From contig NZ_AP021872.1 of assembly GCF_014218255.1 (NCBI RefSeq), positions 806,001 to 870,000 of the forward strand: a stretch of 64,000 nucleotides of DNA. The letters run 5' to 3'. The stretch is from Mycoavidus sp. B2-EB (lineage in GTDB: Bacteria; Pseudomonadota; Gammaproteobacteria; Burkholderiales; Burkholderiaceae). A program made the position numbers and the translations under genes. Below, one piece after another: positions 45,401 through 54,200 of this stretch. The notes under the pieces were generated by a model. It ran no database searches. It was given only the letters and a program-made list of their open reading frames with translations, and was not told the origin of the DNA. How positions within the stretch are numbered: position 1 is the first letter of the stretch; each line of letters begins with the position of its first letter.

Positions 45401-45684
45401 CCGCTTTTGCTTTATTAGGCAGCGTAGGCGGCAAGCAGATCGCCAAAACCATTGGTTTAGACGAATTTTCCATAGGCGAAAGCGAGGCCGGGCTCACTGA
45501 TCCGCAGGTGGTGAACTTGGCTAAAGCCCTGAATGAACGCTTTATCTTAGGCTATGAACAGGGCCTTACGACTGCCGCCAGCATTTTCAAAGCCACTTGG
45601 CAATTTTCCCGCAGTTGGTCGATTACCGCCCATACCGGTACGCTCAACGGCGTTGACTTACTGTTTAACCGGCGCTTTGATTAA
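42421..45684 (+). CDS. tamB: translocation and assembly module protein TamB
   Basis: A 1087-residue AsmA-like protein, anchored in the inner membrane by an N-terminal helix (residues about 8-28). It spans the periplasm as a long beta-taco that carries lipids or assists barrel proteins with TamA. The C-terminal DUF490 region is recognisable by DPGSTYEAFGRKLAIENGYF, the low-complexity LLFGHGSSGG and the barrel-like end. The length is somewhat short compared with the E. coli 1259 residues. It overlaps tamA, and its end is 1 bp from the convergent metG stop. Confidence 0.92.
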   Translation: MKLWRVLGWLTQILLAIAGLLVGALLYASHTEPGTRVLWHVALQLSGGRLSGVLEGGTLATGLRLQQVAWNASGHQIQIDQINGQWGVVRKPWRLKVDELQIGTVDAYLAPAAKASETLPLATLPQTLALPLPFEILALRINRLRLHPAQHSTPNIAHQKDPANAAVTELSALSLRARSDSQTHQLIVEQLTTPLGKLKGALELGAQKPFALSGAVHFLSLPRTKPALPVQQLHLKLSGALEQIVVELDALGTQLTGHAQIEIMPPFATQSATPVTQVKFKIQDSVYAGLPLTGSGHLQLGAKRVVLSATQLLIADNKIRVQGSLGEVGDQLEFTLDAPHLKRLDAFYAGLSGALKATGHLSGQLAAPNIVANYQATKLVLGQTRVAQAKGQIEWGAAAHSVLAWEIDGRNIMLPGLALQTLKARVIGTRARHQLTAAAIGQVGKNPFDLNLAAHGALQNTAAQMRWQGTLTQLENRNSHLTRVTGLPALRLLAPVDLSVEPNRVTLGATQLQIEQATLALRTLIYAPGILRSAGTLKGVEGAELLRLQQVLTGNLHTFKTDLVLDGDWDFSLGETTATGYLQVTRRTGDIRLNTSQRFTALGINALAARIDLSGQRQIHLNLRAQAARLGALDAELASTLSLNQGQWSIAPEAPLSGRIALAAPALRTISALLGPQYIFEGRLAMDLTLAGQFAKPKVSGHLSGDDLAVNLLDEGVALSRGIIRIALSENQVDFRQVEFHGVEGTVRILGGIALDHVNPILSAKLVADKFELFATPDKQLSLSGQATLANRDASGGLAIDGDFKIDHALFDLPATPSPKLGDDVIVMRANDEPAQAVLPVLASDKQCSPGGFLPAAKIHLDLGRDFRFHGAGADLKLRGKLSVLSEFNKPLYAVGDIRVDPGSTYEAFGRKLAIENGYFGFNGPLNNPSINVLAMRRNQEVEVGVQVSGTLRMPHALLISEPNLPDNEKISWLLFGHGSSGGMNLGQVNTAAAAFALLGSVGGKQIAKTIGLDEFSIGESEAGLTDPQVVNLAKALNERFILGYEQGLTTAASIFKATWQFSRSWSITAHTGTLNGVDLLFNRRFD

Positions 45685-45685
45685 A

Positions 45686-47368
45686 TCAACGATTCGCCGC
45701 TAAGAGCGCATCAATTTGCTTGGCCTCAACCCGTGTCATTAAATGCTGGTAAGGTCTAAGCGGCTGGTGCGCGCTCAGCGGGGTGGCATGGTGTGACCAG
45801 GCCAGCGGCGCGACGCCCAGAAAAGCTTCAACTTGAGCCGCTAATTGTGGCAAAACCGGCTTTAGCGCGAGCGTGAGTAAGCGGAACGCCTCTAAACTAA
45901 CGCTGCAGGTTTCATGTAAAGCACTGCTTTGTGTTGGATCTTTGGCCTGATTCCAGGGCTTCATGGTATCGATATAAAGATTGATGGCACTGGCTTCTTC
46001 CATGATGCGGCGCAGCGCACGCGCGCTATCGCGGTTTTCATAGTGTGTTGCAATTTCTGGCAACGCCGCGCGGAGCTGCGTCAATAATGAATGATGCATG
46101 GCGCTCTCTAGCACACAACTATTAAAGTGCTTCGCTAGAAAACCAGCCGTGCGGCTGGCAATATTGACATATTTACCAATTAAATCGCTATTCACCCGAG
46201 CGATAAAATCATCCAGATTGAGGTCAATATCCTCGAGTGAGCCATTGAGCTTAGCTGCAAAATAATAGCGCAGCCACTCCGGATCTAGTCCTGCTTGAAT
46301 ATAACTATGGGCCGTGATAAAAGTGCCGCGCGACTTTGACATTTTCTGCCCATCCACCGTCAAAAAACCATGCGCAAAGACGTTGGTTGGGGTCCGGTAA
46401 CCGGAAAACTTAAGCATTGCCGGCCAGAACAACGTATGAAAATATAATATATCTTTGCCAATAAAATGGTACTGCTCTGCGGTGCTATCGGGCTTAACCC
46501 AATCTGCAAAATCTAAGCCTTCTTTAGCGCATAGCTGCTTAAAGCTCGCATAATAGCCAAGCGGCGCATCCAGCCATACATAAAAATATTTTCCTGGCGC
46601 ATTGGGAATCTCAAAGCCGAAGTAGGGAGCATCACGTGAAATATCCCAATCCGCGAGCTGCGTCGTCTGGCTATCTTTAGCCTCAGCGCCTAACCATTCG
46701 CTCATCTTATTACGCGCTTCAGGCTGCGCCAGCTGTGCTACCCATTGGCGCAAAAAATTTTCGCAACGGGTATCAGAAAGACGGAAAAAATAGTGAGTTG
46801 AAATTTTTCTGATCGGCATCGCGCCAGAAATCACTGAATAAGGGTCAACCAGTTCTGTAGGCTGATAGGTTGAGCCGCATATTTCGCATGCATCGCCATA
46901 TTGATCTGGCGCCTGGCATTTAGGGCATGTGCCTTTAATAAAACGGTCTGGCAAAAACATTGCGCGGACTGGATCATACGCTTGCTCGATCTCGCGGGTA
47001 TCGATTAAGTCTGCCTTTGCCAGTGCCAGATAAACTTGCTCGCAAAGCTGCTGGTTGTCAGCGGAATCGGTTGAATCATAATGATCAAAAGAAATGCCAA
47101 AGTCATCGAAGTCCCGTTTGTGTTCAGCCCAGACGCGCTTGATTAAGGCTTGTGGCGTGAGGCCTTCTTTTTCTGCCCGCAGCATGACAGGGGTGCCGTG
47201 CGTATCATCCGCCCCTACGTAGTACACCTGATGGCTGTGCATCCGCAAGGTTCGAGCCCAAATATCGGTTTGCATATATTCAACCAAGTGACCAATATGG
47301 ATTTGGCCATTGGCATAGGGGAGCGCGGAAGTGACAAGAATGCGGCGAATGGGCATAGTGGCGTTCAA
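45686..47368 (-). CDS. metG: methionyl-tRNA synthetase, short form
   Basis: Charges tRNA-Met. The 560-residue class I enzyme has the HIGH motif in [11 protein letters not shown], the zinc knuckle [23 protein letters not shown] in GQKMSKSRG, and the helical anticodon domain. It stops at IDALLAANR. The C-terminal EMAPII/Trbp111-like dimerisation domain (about 110 residues), found in the 677-residue E. coli enzyme and in longer Burkholderia forms, is missing. C-terminally truncated E. coli MetG is an active monomer, so function is probably kept. Its stop sits 1 bp from the tamB stop. Confidence 0.95.
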   Translation of the reverse strand: MNATMPIRRILVTSALPYANGQIHIGHLVEYMQTDIWARTLRMHSHQVYYVGADDTHGTPVMLRAEKEGLTPQALIKRVWAEHKRDFDDFGISFDHYDSTDSADNQQLCEQVYLALAKADLIDTREIEQAYDPVRAMFLPDRFIKGTCPKCQAPDQYGDACEICGSTYQPTELVDPYSVISGAMPIRKISTHYFFRLSDTRCENFLRQWVAQLAQPEARNKMSEWLGAEAKDSQTTQLADWDISRDAPYFGFEIPNAPGKYFYVWLDAPLGYYASFKQLCAKEGLDFADWVKPDSTAEQYHFIGKDILYFHTLFWPAMLKFSGYRTPTNVFAHGFLTVDGQKMSKSRGTFITAHSYIQAGLDPEWLRYYFAAKLNGSLEDIDLNLDDFIARVNSDLIGKYVNIASRTAGFLAKHFNSCVLESAMHHSLLTQLRAALPEIATHYENRDSARALRRIMEEASAINLYIDTMKPWNQAKDPTQSSALHETCSVSLEAFRLLTLALKPVLPQLAAQVEAFLGVAPLAWSHHATPLSAHQPLRPYQHLMTRVEAKQIDALLAANR

Positions 47369-47504
47369 TCAGGCAAAGCATAGATTTTAGCAAAGCCCGA
47401 AGGTATCGAGCGCGATTTAAATTGCTTTGTTATCTAATTCGGCATGCCCTTAGTCAATAGAAAGGAAGTATAGGGTCGTTAGACTGATTTCAGAATAGGG
47501 ATGA

Positions 47505-48962
47505 CTAAGCCGTGCGCGCAGCATGAGGCGTTTGCGCATAAGACGGTTGTGCAAAGCTCGCTTGATATTGGTAGTTGAGTAAGTTCATTTGAGTTGAAAT
47601 AATTTCCTGCATGAATTGCATGTAAGAGTTAAGTAGCACGTTTAGAAACGGTACACTCTGTAGCATTTCTTGGAAAAATAACGGCTGCTGATAAGGTTGG
47701 AATTGATAAGTAGGAAATGCGGGAGTTGATGCAGAGTGCTGAAGCGGCGGGTGTTTAGCAGGCTGCGCTGCAGGTGGACGAGAAACGTTAGATTGCAGTA
47801 CTGGCCGAGAGGTATTGTTCAGCGTTATTGGGCGTTGAGTAGGTGGTTTTAATTGGGTATCTGATGCTAAGTGGTTGATAGGAGAGACTTCTTTATTTTT
47901 CTGGTTTTGAGCACTTGAGGTTGTTGGCTTAATATGAGAGAGAAAAAGCACTTTCAGATTTGAAAGAATTTCTTTAACTTCACCATATTCTAGATCATTT
48001 TCGGAATCATTATTAAGAATAGTAGATATTTTTTTTAACGATGTCTGATCTTCAGCGCTGATGTCTTTCTCATGTTCTTTGAAAAAAGGCTCTAGTTTAT
48101 TTAATAGATCCTTGCTTTTATTAATATTGATTTTATTTTTTTTATCTTTGTTTTCATTGATTTTAATCGCCTCTAAACGAAATGCATCATTGATTTTTTT
48201 GGGGTCTTCATGGCCGCCGTAAATTTTTTGTGTTAAAGAACTAATTAATTTATCTGGGTTTTCATGCAGCTCCGGATGTTGATCTAAAAATGATTTAATA
48301 TTTTTTAAACCCGCTTTGTTCATTTTATCTACTAATTCACTGCTGGTACTTTCTCGAATCGCATCTTTTGTCTGCATGGCTAAAGTATGGGTTTCTTCAG
48401 CATGTTGTGGCCCTTTGGAAATATTCTCAGCTAAAGATGCCATTAATGTATCAATCATCGGTGAGCGTATCTCTGGATGAGCATCAAGGTATTCTTTTGC
48501 ACTGTCTAGAATTTGTTGACTCTCTTGATGTTTTGGGCTCGCCTGGTCTGATGCACTCGTTTTAGCTATATTGCCAATATGGCTTAGATGATTAGCCATT
48601 GGGTGAGGTGAATCCACCCTGTCCGATGATTGATGAGAGGACATTGAGTCAGACTCTGCAAATAACCATGATAAGCCGAAATCGTCCGGCTCAGCATCAT
48701 TTCTCTCTACTGCAGAGGCAGTTCCATCTATTTTTTTGTTTGAGCTAGCCTCTGTAGGTGAAAATCTATTGCTTCCTTTAACAGAATGAGCACCTTTACT
48801 TTTGCTATAACTCAGAGGTTTATTTTGTGTTAAAGAGTGAAGCGCATGATTTCCAGAGGTGAAATTTCTGGTATCTTTTGTTTGCGTTGTGCCTGATGGG
48901 CGATTTGCCGAGTGATTAGAAGAGGTTCTAGTAGATCCTATATCTCTATTAATGGATACCAT
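47505..48962 (-). CDS. disordered Ser/Pro-rich effector-like protein with helical repeats
   Basis: A 485-residue protein with no known family. Residues 1-140 are Ser/Asn/Thr-rich and probably disordered. The middle holds two related helical repeats around EYLDAHPEI and SFLDQHPEL, each followed by a Leu/Ile helix ending in a K/G turn. A Lys/Asn/Ile segment follows. The last 130 residues are Pro/Gln/Tyr-rich with one hydrophobic helix (SVPFLNVLLNSYMQFM) and an aromatic tail. A GGAG Shine-Dalgarno precedes the ATG. The layout parallels the adjacent 493-residue protein. No signal peptide is seen. A secreted effector or a scaffold is possible, and neither is proven. Confidence 0.7.
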   Translation of the reverse strand: MVSINRDIGSTRTSSNHSANRPSGTTQTKDTRNFTSGNHALHSLTQNKPLSYSKSKGAHSVKGSNRFSPTEASSNKKIDGTASAVERNDAEPDDFGLSWLFAESDSMSSHQSSDRVDSPHPMANHLSHIGNIAKTSASDQASPKHQESQQILDSAKEYLDAHPEIRSPMIDTLMASLAENISKGPQHAEETHTLAMQTKDAIRESTSSELVDKMNKAGLKNIKSFLDQHPELHENPDKLISSLTQKIYGGHEDPKKINDAFRLEAIKINENKDKKNKININKSKDLLNKLEPFFKEHEKDISAEDQTSLKKISTILNNDSENDLEYGEVKEILSNLKVLFLSHIKPTTSSAQNQKNKEVSPINHLASDTQLKPPTQRPITLNNTSRPVLQSNVSRPPAAQPAKHPPLQHSASTPAFPTYQFQPYQQPLFFQEMLQSVPFLNVLLNSYMQFMQEIISTQMNLLNYQYQASFAQPSYAQTPHAARTA

Positions 48963-49284
48963 ATGTAGCTCCAGAATAATCGCGCAGCAGATTTTTTGCG
49001 ATCAGTTACAAAATTAAGACTTTAATAAATTACATCGCACTCAATTTAATATAATTTAATTAAATTAGAAATAAAATTCTTAATCTTTGGTAAATTGCGT
49101 ATAGAAAAGCGAAGTTTAGAGGCAATCAAATATGCCTGTAATGGCTGAAGCTTCCATTATTTTATCCAAATTGCTTGCTGCGGTTATGGCAGCAAGCGGG
49201 CATAAATTTGATTGCATCTCGCCAGTCTATTTTGGGTAATAGACTGTGCTTGGTGATTCATCCATTAATCAAGCTATACTGGCT
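48963..49284. other. 322 bp AT-rich gap between the two effector-like genes
   Basis: No open frame of note. 49170-49260 contains short GC-richer words but no perfect hairpin with a T-tract that I can single out. It probably carries the promoter of the 485-residue gene and the 3' region of the 493-residue gene. Confidence 0.35.
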
Positions 49285-50766
49285 TTAATAAGCCCGCCCA
49301 GCCTGGAAATTACCGGTCGGTTGATGCATTACATTGGGTTGATAAGCAGGATTCTGGCCATAAGGCTGTTGCCAAGAATGTGCTAAATATTGGTATTTTA
49401 TCTGCTCCATTTGTGCTGCATATATTGCATGTTGCTGCATTTGCATCGCATGTTGATCCTGCAAAGCACTAAATACCGCCCCGTAAGGGTTAAAGAAATC
49501 CATGACACTGTCAAAAAAACCTCTTGGTTGGACTAGAGGGTAAGGTATGTGCTGAATATAAATCTGGGGTGGGTTGTAATGGTACGGACGTGGCGGATAG
49601 AATTGATGGGGCGGCGCTGCATAGCCTTGGGCTGGCAGAGGTTGATAGCTCGTCGCAAAATTTTGGAGCGGCTGATGGTTATTGCTTGGCCCATTACCAA
49701 TAGAGCGTGACGGTACGAATGCTTGGTTTCTTGGTGGTGGAGAGGGCGTAAATGGTCTGCTAGGTTTAGTTAAGTCTGCATATATGCTTTGTAGCAGCTC
49801 AGTTTCATTTGCCAACTTATCTAAATTTCCGAACAGTTCTTTGTGCTCATTTCCGATTCTTGGGTTGTTCTTAACAATTTCTTTTATCTCACTGAGTAGA
49901 CGACGGTTTATTTCAGGAGCTGCGGGAGCCGTTAGGTTTATGTGTCTTGCACGCATTCTATCTAGGTCAGGTTCAGATGGCGAAAACGATATTTCAGATC
50001 CTTCGTCGCTTTCGTTAGATTGTGCTGGTCCTGAAGATCTACGGGCATTTTGCCTGCTGTAGTTTTGTGGGCGTGTAATTTCGAGTATATTTTGTAGTTC
50101 ATCAACCTCGAAACAGTCTAAATTATCAAATATCAGGGAATTTTCCATATAGATTCCTGGATTCTTTTGAAGATTTGCGTATATTTGATGGGCGATTGAC
50201 TGACGTAATTTAAGGTCTTTTTTTCGAGCACTTTCGTCTATAACTGTATCTTCATCTAATTCATTCTCATTAATCATTCGTCGGCCACTTGCGGGTTGAC
50301 TGGAAGTTGATGCTGAAGTACTCGAGCTTCCATGTTCGGTGTGGGTTGTCGAAGCTCCTCCACCACTGTTTGGTCGTAACGTGGATTGACCGGAAGTTGC
50401 TGTTGAAGTACCCTTATCTCTATCTTCGAGGTGGATTACCGAGTCTGCTCTGTCTTTTCTTTCTTGCTGCTGTTGGTTTATCGATGCTTCATCGCCTAGT
50501 GATGATCCAGGCGTAGCTGTGGTTGTGCAATTCGGCGATACATTGTAGAAACCCTGAAATTTCTCAGATTTTTGCTTGTATATTTTCGGTTGGTTACTAC
50601 TGGCTCCAGCTGACGGTTTGAAATCTCCGGGTAATTTTTCTAGATTTGCTGAAAAACTTCCGAATGTAGGGGAAGGGGGACGGCGGGCCGATGATTGGCC
50701 CTGCTGATCTGGCTCAGAAGTAGAAGAGCTGCCAACCTCTCCTCTCGTTTTACCTGCACTGAACAT
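49285..50766 (-). CDS. disordered effector-like protein with tandem helical repeats and P/Q/Y tail
   Basis: A 493-residue protein of unknown function, similar in plan to the 485-residue neighbour. Residues 1-185 are Ser/Gly/Gln-rich and disordered, with a GSSSTSxSTSSQPASGRR stretch. Two related repeats follow: NPGIYMENSLIFDNLDCF with ELQNILEITRP, and NPRIGNEHKELFGNLDKL with ELLQSIYADLTKP. The last 140 residues are Pro/Tyr/Gln/His-rich (for example YQPLPAQGYAAPPHQFYPP), with one amphipathic segment FFDSVMDFFNPYGAVF. A GGAG precedes the ATG. It is divergent from the NACHT-WD40 gene. Confidence 0.7.
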   Translation of the reverse strand: MFSAGKTRGEVGSSSTSEPDQQGQSSARRPPSPTFGSFSANLEKLPGDFKPSAGASSNQPKIYKQKSEKFQGFYNVSPNCTTTATPGSSLGDEASINQQQQERKDRADSVIHLEDRDKGTSTATSGQSTLRPNSGGGASTTHTEHGSSSTSASTSSQPASGRRMINENELDEDTVIDESARKKDLKLRQSIAHQIYANLQKNPGIYMENSLIFDNLDCFEVDELQNILEITRPQNYSRQNARRSSGPAQSNESDEGSEISFSPSEPDLDRMRARHINLTAPAAPEINRRLLSEIKEIVKNNPRIGNEHKELFGNLDKLANETELLQSIYADLTKPSRPFTPSPPPRNQAFVPSRSIGNGPSNNHQPLQNFATSYQPLPAQGYAAPPHQFYPPRPYHYNPPQIYIQHIPYPLVQPRGFFDSVMDFFNPYGAVFSALQDQHAMQMQQHAIYAAQMEQIKYQYLAHSWQQPYGQNPAYQPNVMHQPTGNFQAGRAY

Positions 50767-51275
50767 AGTAACTCCAAAATTTCTTTGCTATAGAAGATTA
50801 TTCGCTGTTAACGCTTTGTAAAGAAATTTAGCAAAATACTAAATAATTAGCCCCCGTTTGAAGAAGTGATGTGCAGATAAGCGAAGGGCTGGATTGAAGT
50901 AAGGATTTGGTGTGCTCGCTAGTGTTCCAGAGATAAATCAAAGAAAAAGCTCATCATTGAGCACTTATGTAAGCCTATTACAGCAATATGTGGTTGCGGT
51001 TGATAGGCGGATAGGCGGATAGGCGGATAGGCAGGGGATTGGGTGGAAATTTGTATGGTATGGGCGCTATATTTATGTTGGTGAAATAATTAGCGTGTAT
51101 AAAAATACTTTGTGAAACTATATAAAACGTTAGTGACAAAGAAAATGCCTGGTTGCGCAGGAAAATTATAAAATAAGAAATAATTTCAGGCATAAATCTA
51201 ATTTTATTAGCGTTATTAATTAAGAATATAAATAAACTGATTATTTGGATTTTTTGAGGTTAACGGGGATATATT
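50767..51275. other. 509 bp divergent gap at the second WD40 locus
   Basis: Lies between the 493-residue gene and the NACHT-WD40 gene. It contains a four-copy 8-bp tandem repeat at 51002-51033 and long AT-rich stretches. No gene is supported. The promoters of both flanking genes must be here. Confidence 0.45.
51002..51033. repeat. 8-bp tandem repeat, four copies
   Basis: GATAGGCG is repeated head to tail three times, and a fourth copy ends GATAGGCA. A short-period repeat of this kind can change copy number by slippage. It lies 244 bp upstream of the NACHT-WD40 start. Confidence 0.9.
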
Positions 51276-54200
51276 ATGCTGTCAAGAATCGACAATAAAT
51301 TTACTGGAAACTCTATTCGTCAGAAAACAATCGATAAAAATTTTGAACTTGGCAAGATCTATTTGGAACAAGGTCGTAGCTGCAAGAATAAGAATGAGCT
51401 GGAACAAGCGGTTGCTTTATTCAGCGAGGCTAAAGAGGCTTTTAAAAAAGTTAAGCTTTCTAATGAGCTGACAGCCGATACCATTCAAAGACTTTGGGGG
51501 GAGGCCTATGTGGAGCGCGGCGACGTTTTAAGTCTGCTTAATTTAGAAGAAAAAGCTCGTGAAAGTTATATAAAAGCAAAAAAATATGTGCCTGACTTGG
51601 CAAACGAAAAACTAGCCAATTTAAGAACCTTATCCACTTCTTCATCTCACTCTAAGTTTGAAAAAGAATTGCCGATGAAGATGGGTGGTTCCGAGCAATC
51701 TAAAGTCATGCATAACTTGGCCCTTATGTCTTTAGAGTCAAGCTTTTCTAGTTTATCCATATCATACAACCATCCATTTTTCCTTAAAGATGACAACTCA
51801 GCGCTCGCTTTGAGTCATCCACTCACAGATAAAGTGGAATTAACCGATATTCCCGATACTCAATATTTGGCCCGCTGTTTGCGACAAACGCATTTGTCAA
51901 ATGAATCGGAAAAGAAGTTAAGCGCGTTAGCCAAAGATGTTTTAGAGATTTTTGCGCATAAAAAAACTAAAATGTTTGAGCAAGTGCACGAAATTGTCCC
52001 GCTAGCAACGATCCCCGATGCTCGGTTTTATCGTCAGTTGATTAACCAAATGGTGGTAACGCTGAATGACGAAAGCATATTAAATTTAGATGTGACGCAA
52101 GGGCTAGCTGCAGCGATCAGAAACTGTCCCAAGGTCTTATTTGATATGCGAGGCGTCAGTGCAGGGGATTTGGTGGATGTATTAAATGTTTTAAAGAAAC
52201 GCTTAGTTTTAATCCATCAGAATAATAATTATGTGCAACTTCGTGCTTTGCTAGAAGCTTTCTCATATGTTCTAGATGCCATGGTGCAAACTGGCCTTAC
52301 TGAGCTCAATCGTGAGCGTTTGTTAGAGCCTCTCAATAACGCGTTGGAAAACTTACTTGAGCAGTCTATTGATCAAGAGTTGGCCTACCAGGTTCGTTAC
52401 GTGTGCCAAGCGTTGGCGCATATTTCGAATAATGAAGAAACTTGGCAAACCGCGCTACGGAATGCTTTTAACATAGGAAGTGGGCTTGCTTCTTTGAGTG
52501 GGGGCGTGATAAACGCTCTTAAACTCAAGATCGAGCCGGCTAAATTTATTGAGGCGTTTCAATTTTTCAAGGCTTCATGGCAAGACCTTGGCCAGAAATG
52601 GAGAGGGCGACAGAACACTTGGTATTTAGCGCTACGGTTTGCTGATTTACTGCTAGAAGCTAAGCAATGGGCGAAATTCGAATATTTTGTTTGTAATCAC
52701 TCAGATTGCCAGAATAAAGATTTTTTGCTGGGTTTATGCCAGCGCCTAGAACAGATTGCCGATACTCAGACAGGAGAGGTTCGAGGCGGTGCAATTAGAT
52801 TTTTGAAGAGCTTGTTAGATAGTGAAAAACAGGCAGTTCAACTTATTGCTCAAGCTGCTATCGTTCGTCTGGCTAAGCAAACAAGCAAAAGCCAGTCTGG
52901 AATTATTCTGCCTGCTTGGTCCTCTATCTGGCAGACGGCTCAGGGTACTCAGTTATTAAAGGAAGCGCTGTTGAAGCAAAAACAAGACGCATTGTGGCAA
53001 CGTGAAATCGTTCCGTTTGCAGAATTGGGCAAAAATATTCAAGAGCTAAAAAAAACCTATCTAAACGACTTAGAAGCTATAGATGAAATTCGAGAGGCTC
53101 GGGCGCTTTATGTAAAACTGCGAGGCACGACTCTGGCCAATACATCGGAATCTTTCGATCTAGATGAAAAAACGGATGCATTTCTTAAGTCAGAAAAACG
53201 AGTCCTGCTTTTACTAGGCAAAGCCGGCTCTGGAAAATCGACATTTAATCGTCATTTAGCACAACGCTTGTGGCATCAGTACCGTGATTCATCTGAGTCT
53301 GATGAGACGCCGATCCCCCTATTTATCTCTCTCTCAACCCTTAGAGAACCCACCAAAAACCTGATTGCCTCCTTTTTGCAAGAACAAGGATTCTCAAAAC
53401 AGCAGATTGAAACGTTGCGTACAACGCGGCGCTTTATTTTTATTTTGGATGGGTATGATGAGATCGCGCAACGTGACGGTCGGTTCTATGCGGATAACCG
53501 GCTCAATGAATGGAAAGCCAAAGTTATTGTGAGTAGCCGGCCTGAATATTTAAACCCCGGCTATGAACGTCAATTTTGTCCATTGGGCCAACCTCGGCTA
53601 CTGCAAGTTTATCAGTTAGCCCCATTCTCTGATAAAGAGCGCAAGCTATATATAAGTAACTACAAGGCTTATATCAATTCAGCCACTTCGTCTGCTATCA
53701 ATTACGAGAAAGCGTTTGAAACGTTTGATTTAAGGATGTTAGCAAGAACGCCTTTTCTGCTGAAAATGGTACTAGATGTTTTGTCTGCATCTAGTGTGGG
53801 AGAGGCTACTTTGAGTCAAAACGGTTTGACTCAGCTTGCATTATATGAACAATTTTTGACTAATTGGTTCGCCCGTTCAGAAGAGCGCCTTAAGTCTATT
53901 CAACTCACATTAAGCGAAGAGGATGCGTATAAATTTTTAGTTAAGCGAGGATTTACTCAATTAGGGATAGAGTTTAGTCAAGAATTAGCCATAGCTATGT
54001 ATAAAAAGCGGACAGCAGCGGTTACTTTAGACGCGCTACCGGAATATGCAGGTGATGAAAAAATACGGCTTTTGTACCTTAATGCTCCTCTAATTCGTGA
54101 AGGTAACCAATACCGTTTTCTGCATAAATCATTTCAAGATTATTTGGTGGCTAGCGCAGTGTGGAAAGAGCTAGGCCAAGCGCAGGGGCCAGTGCGTCAA

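Noticed and set aside
51002-51033. Possible CRISPR-like repeat array
   Set aside because: Units are 8 bp with no spacers and there are no cas genes; it is a simple tandem repeat.
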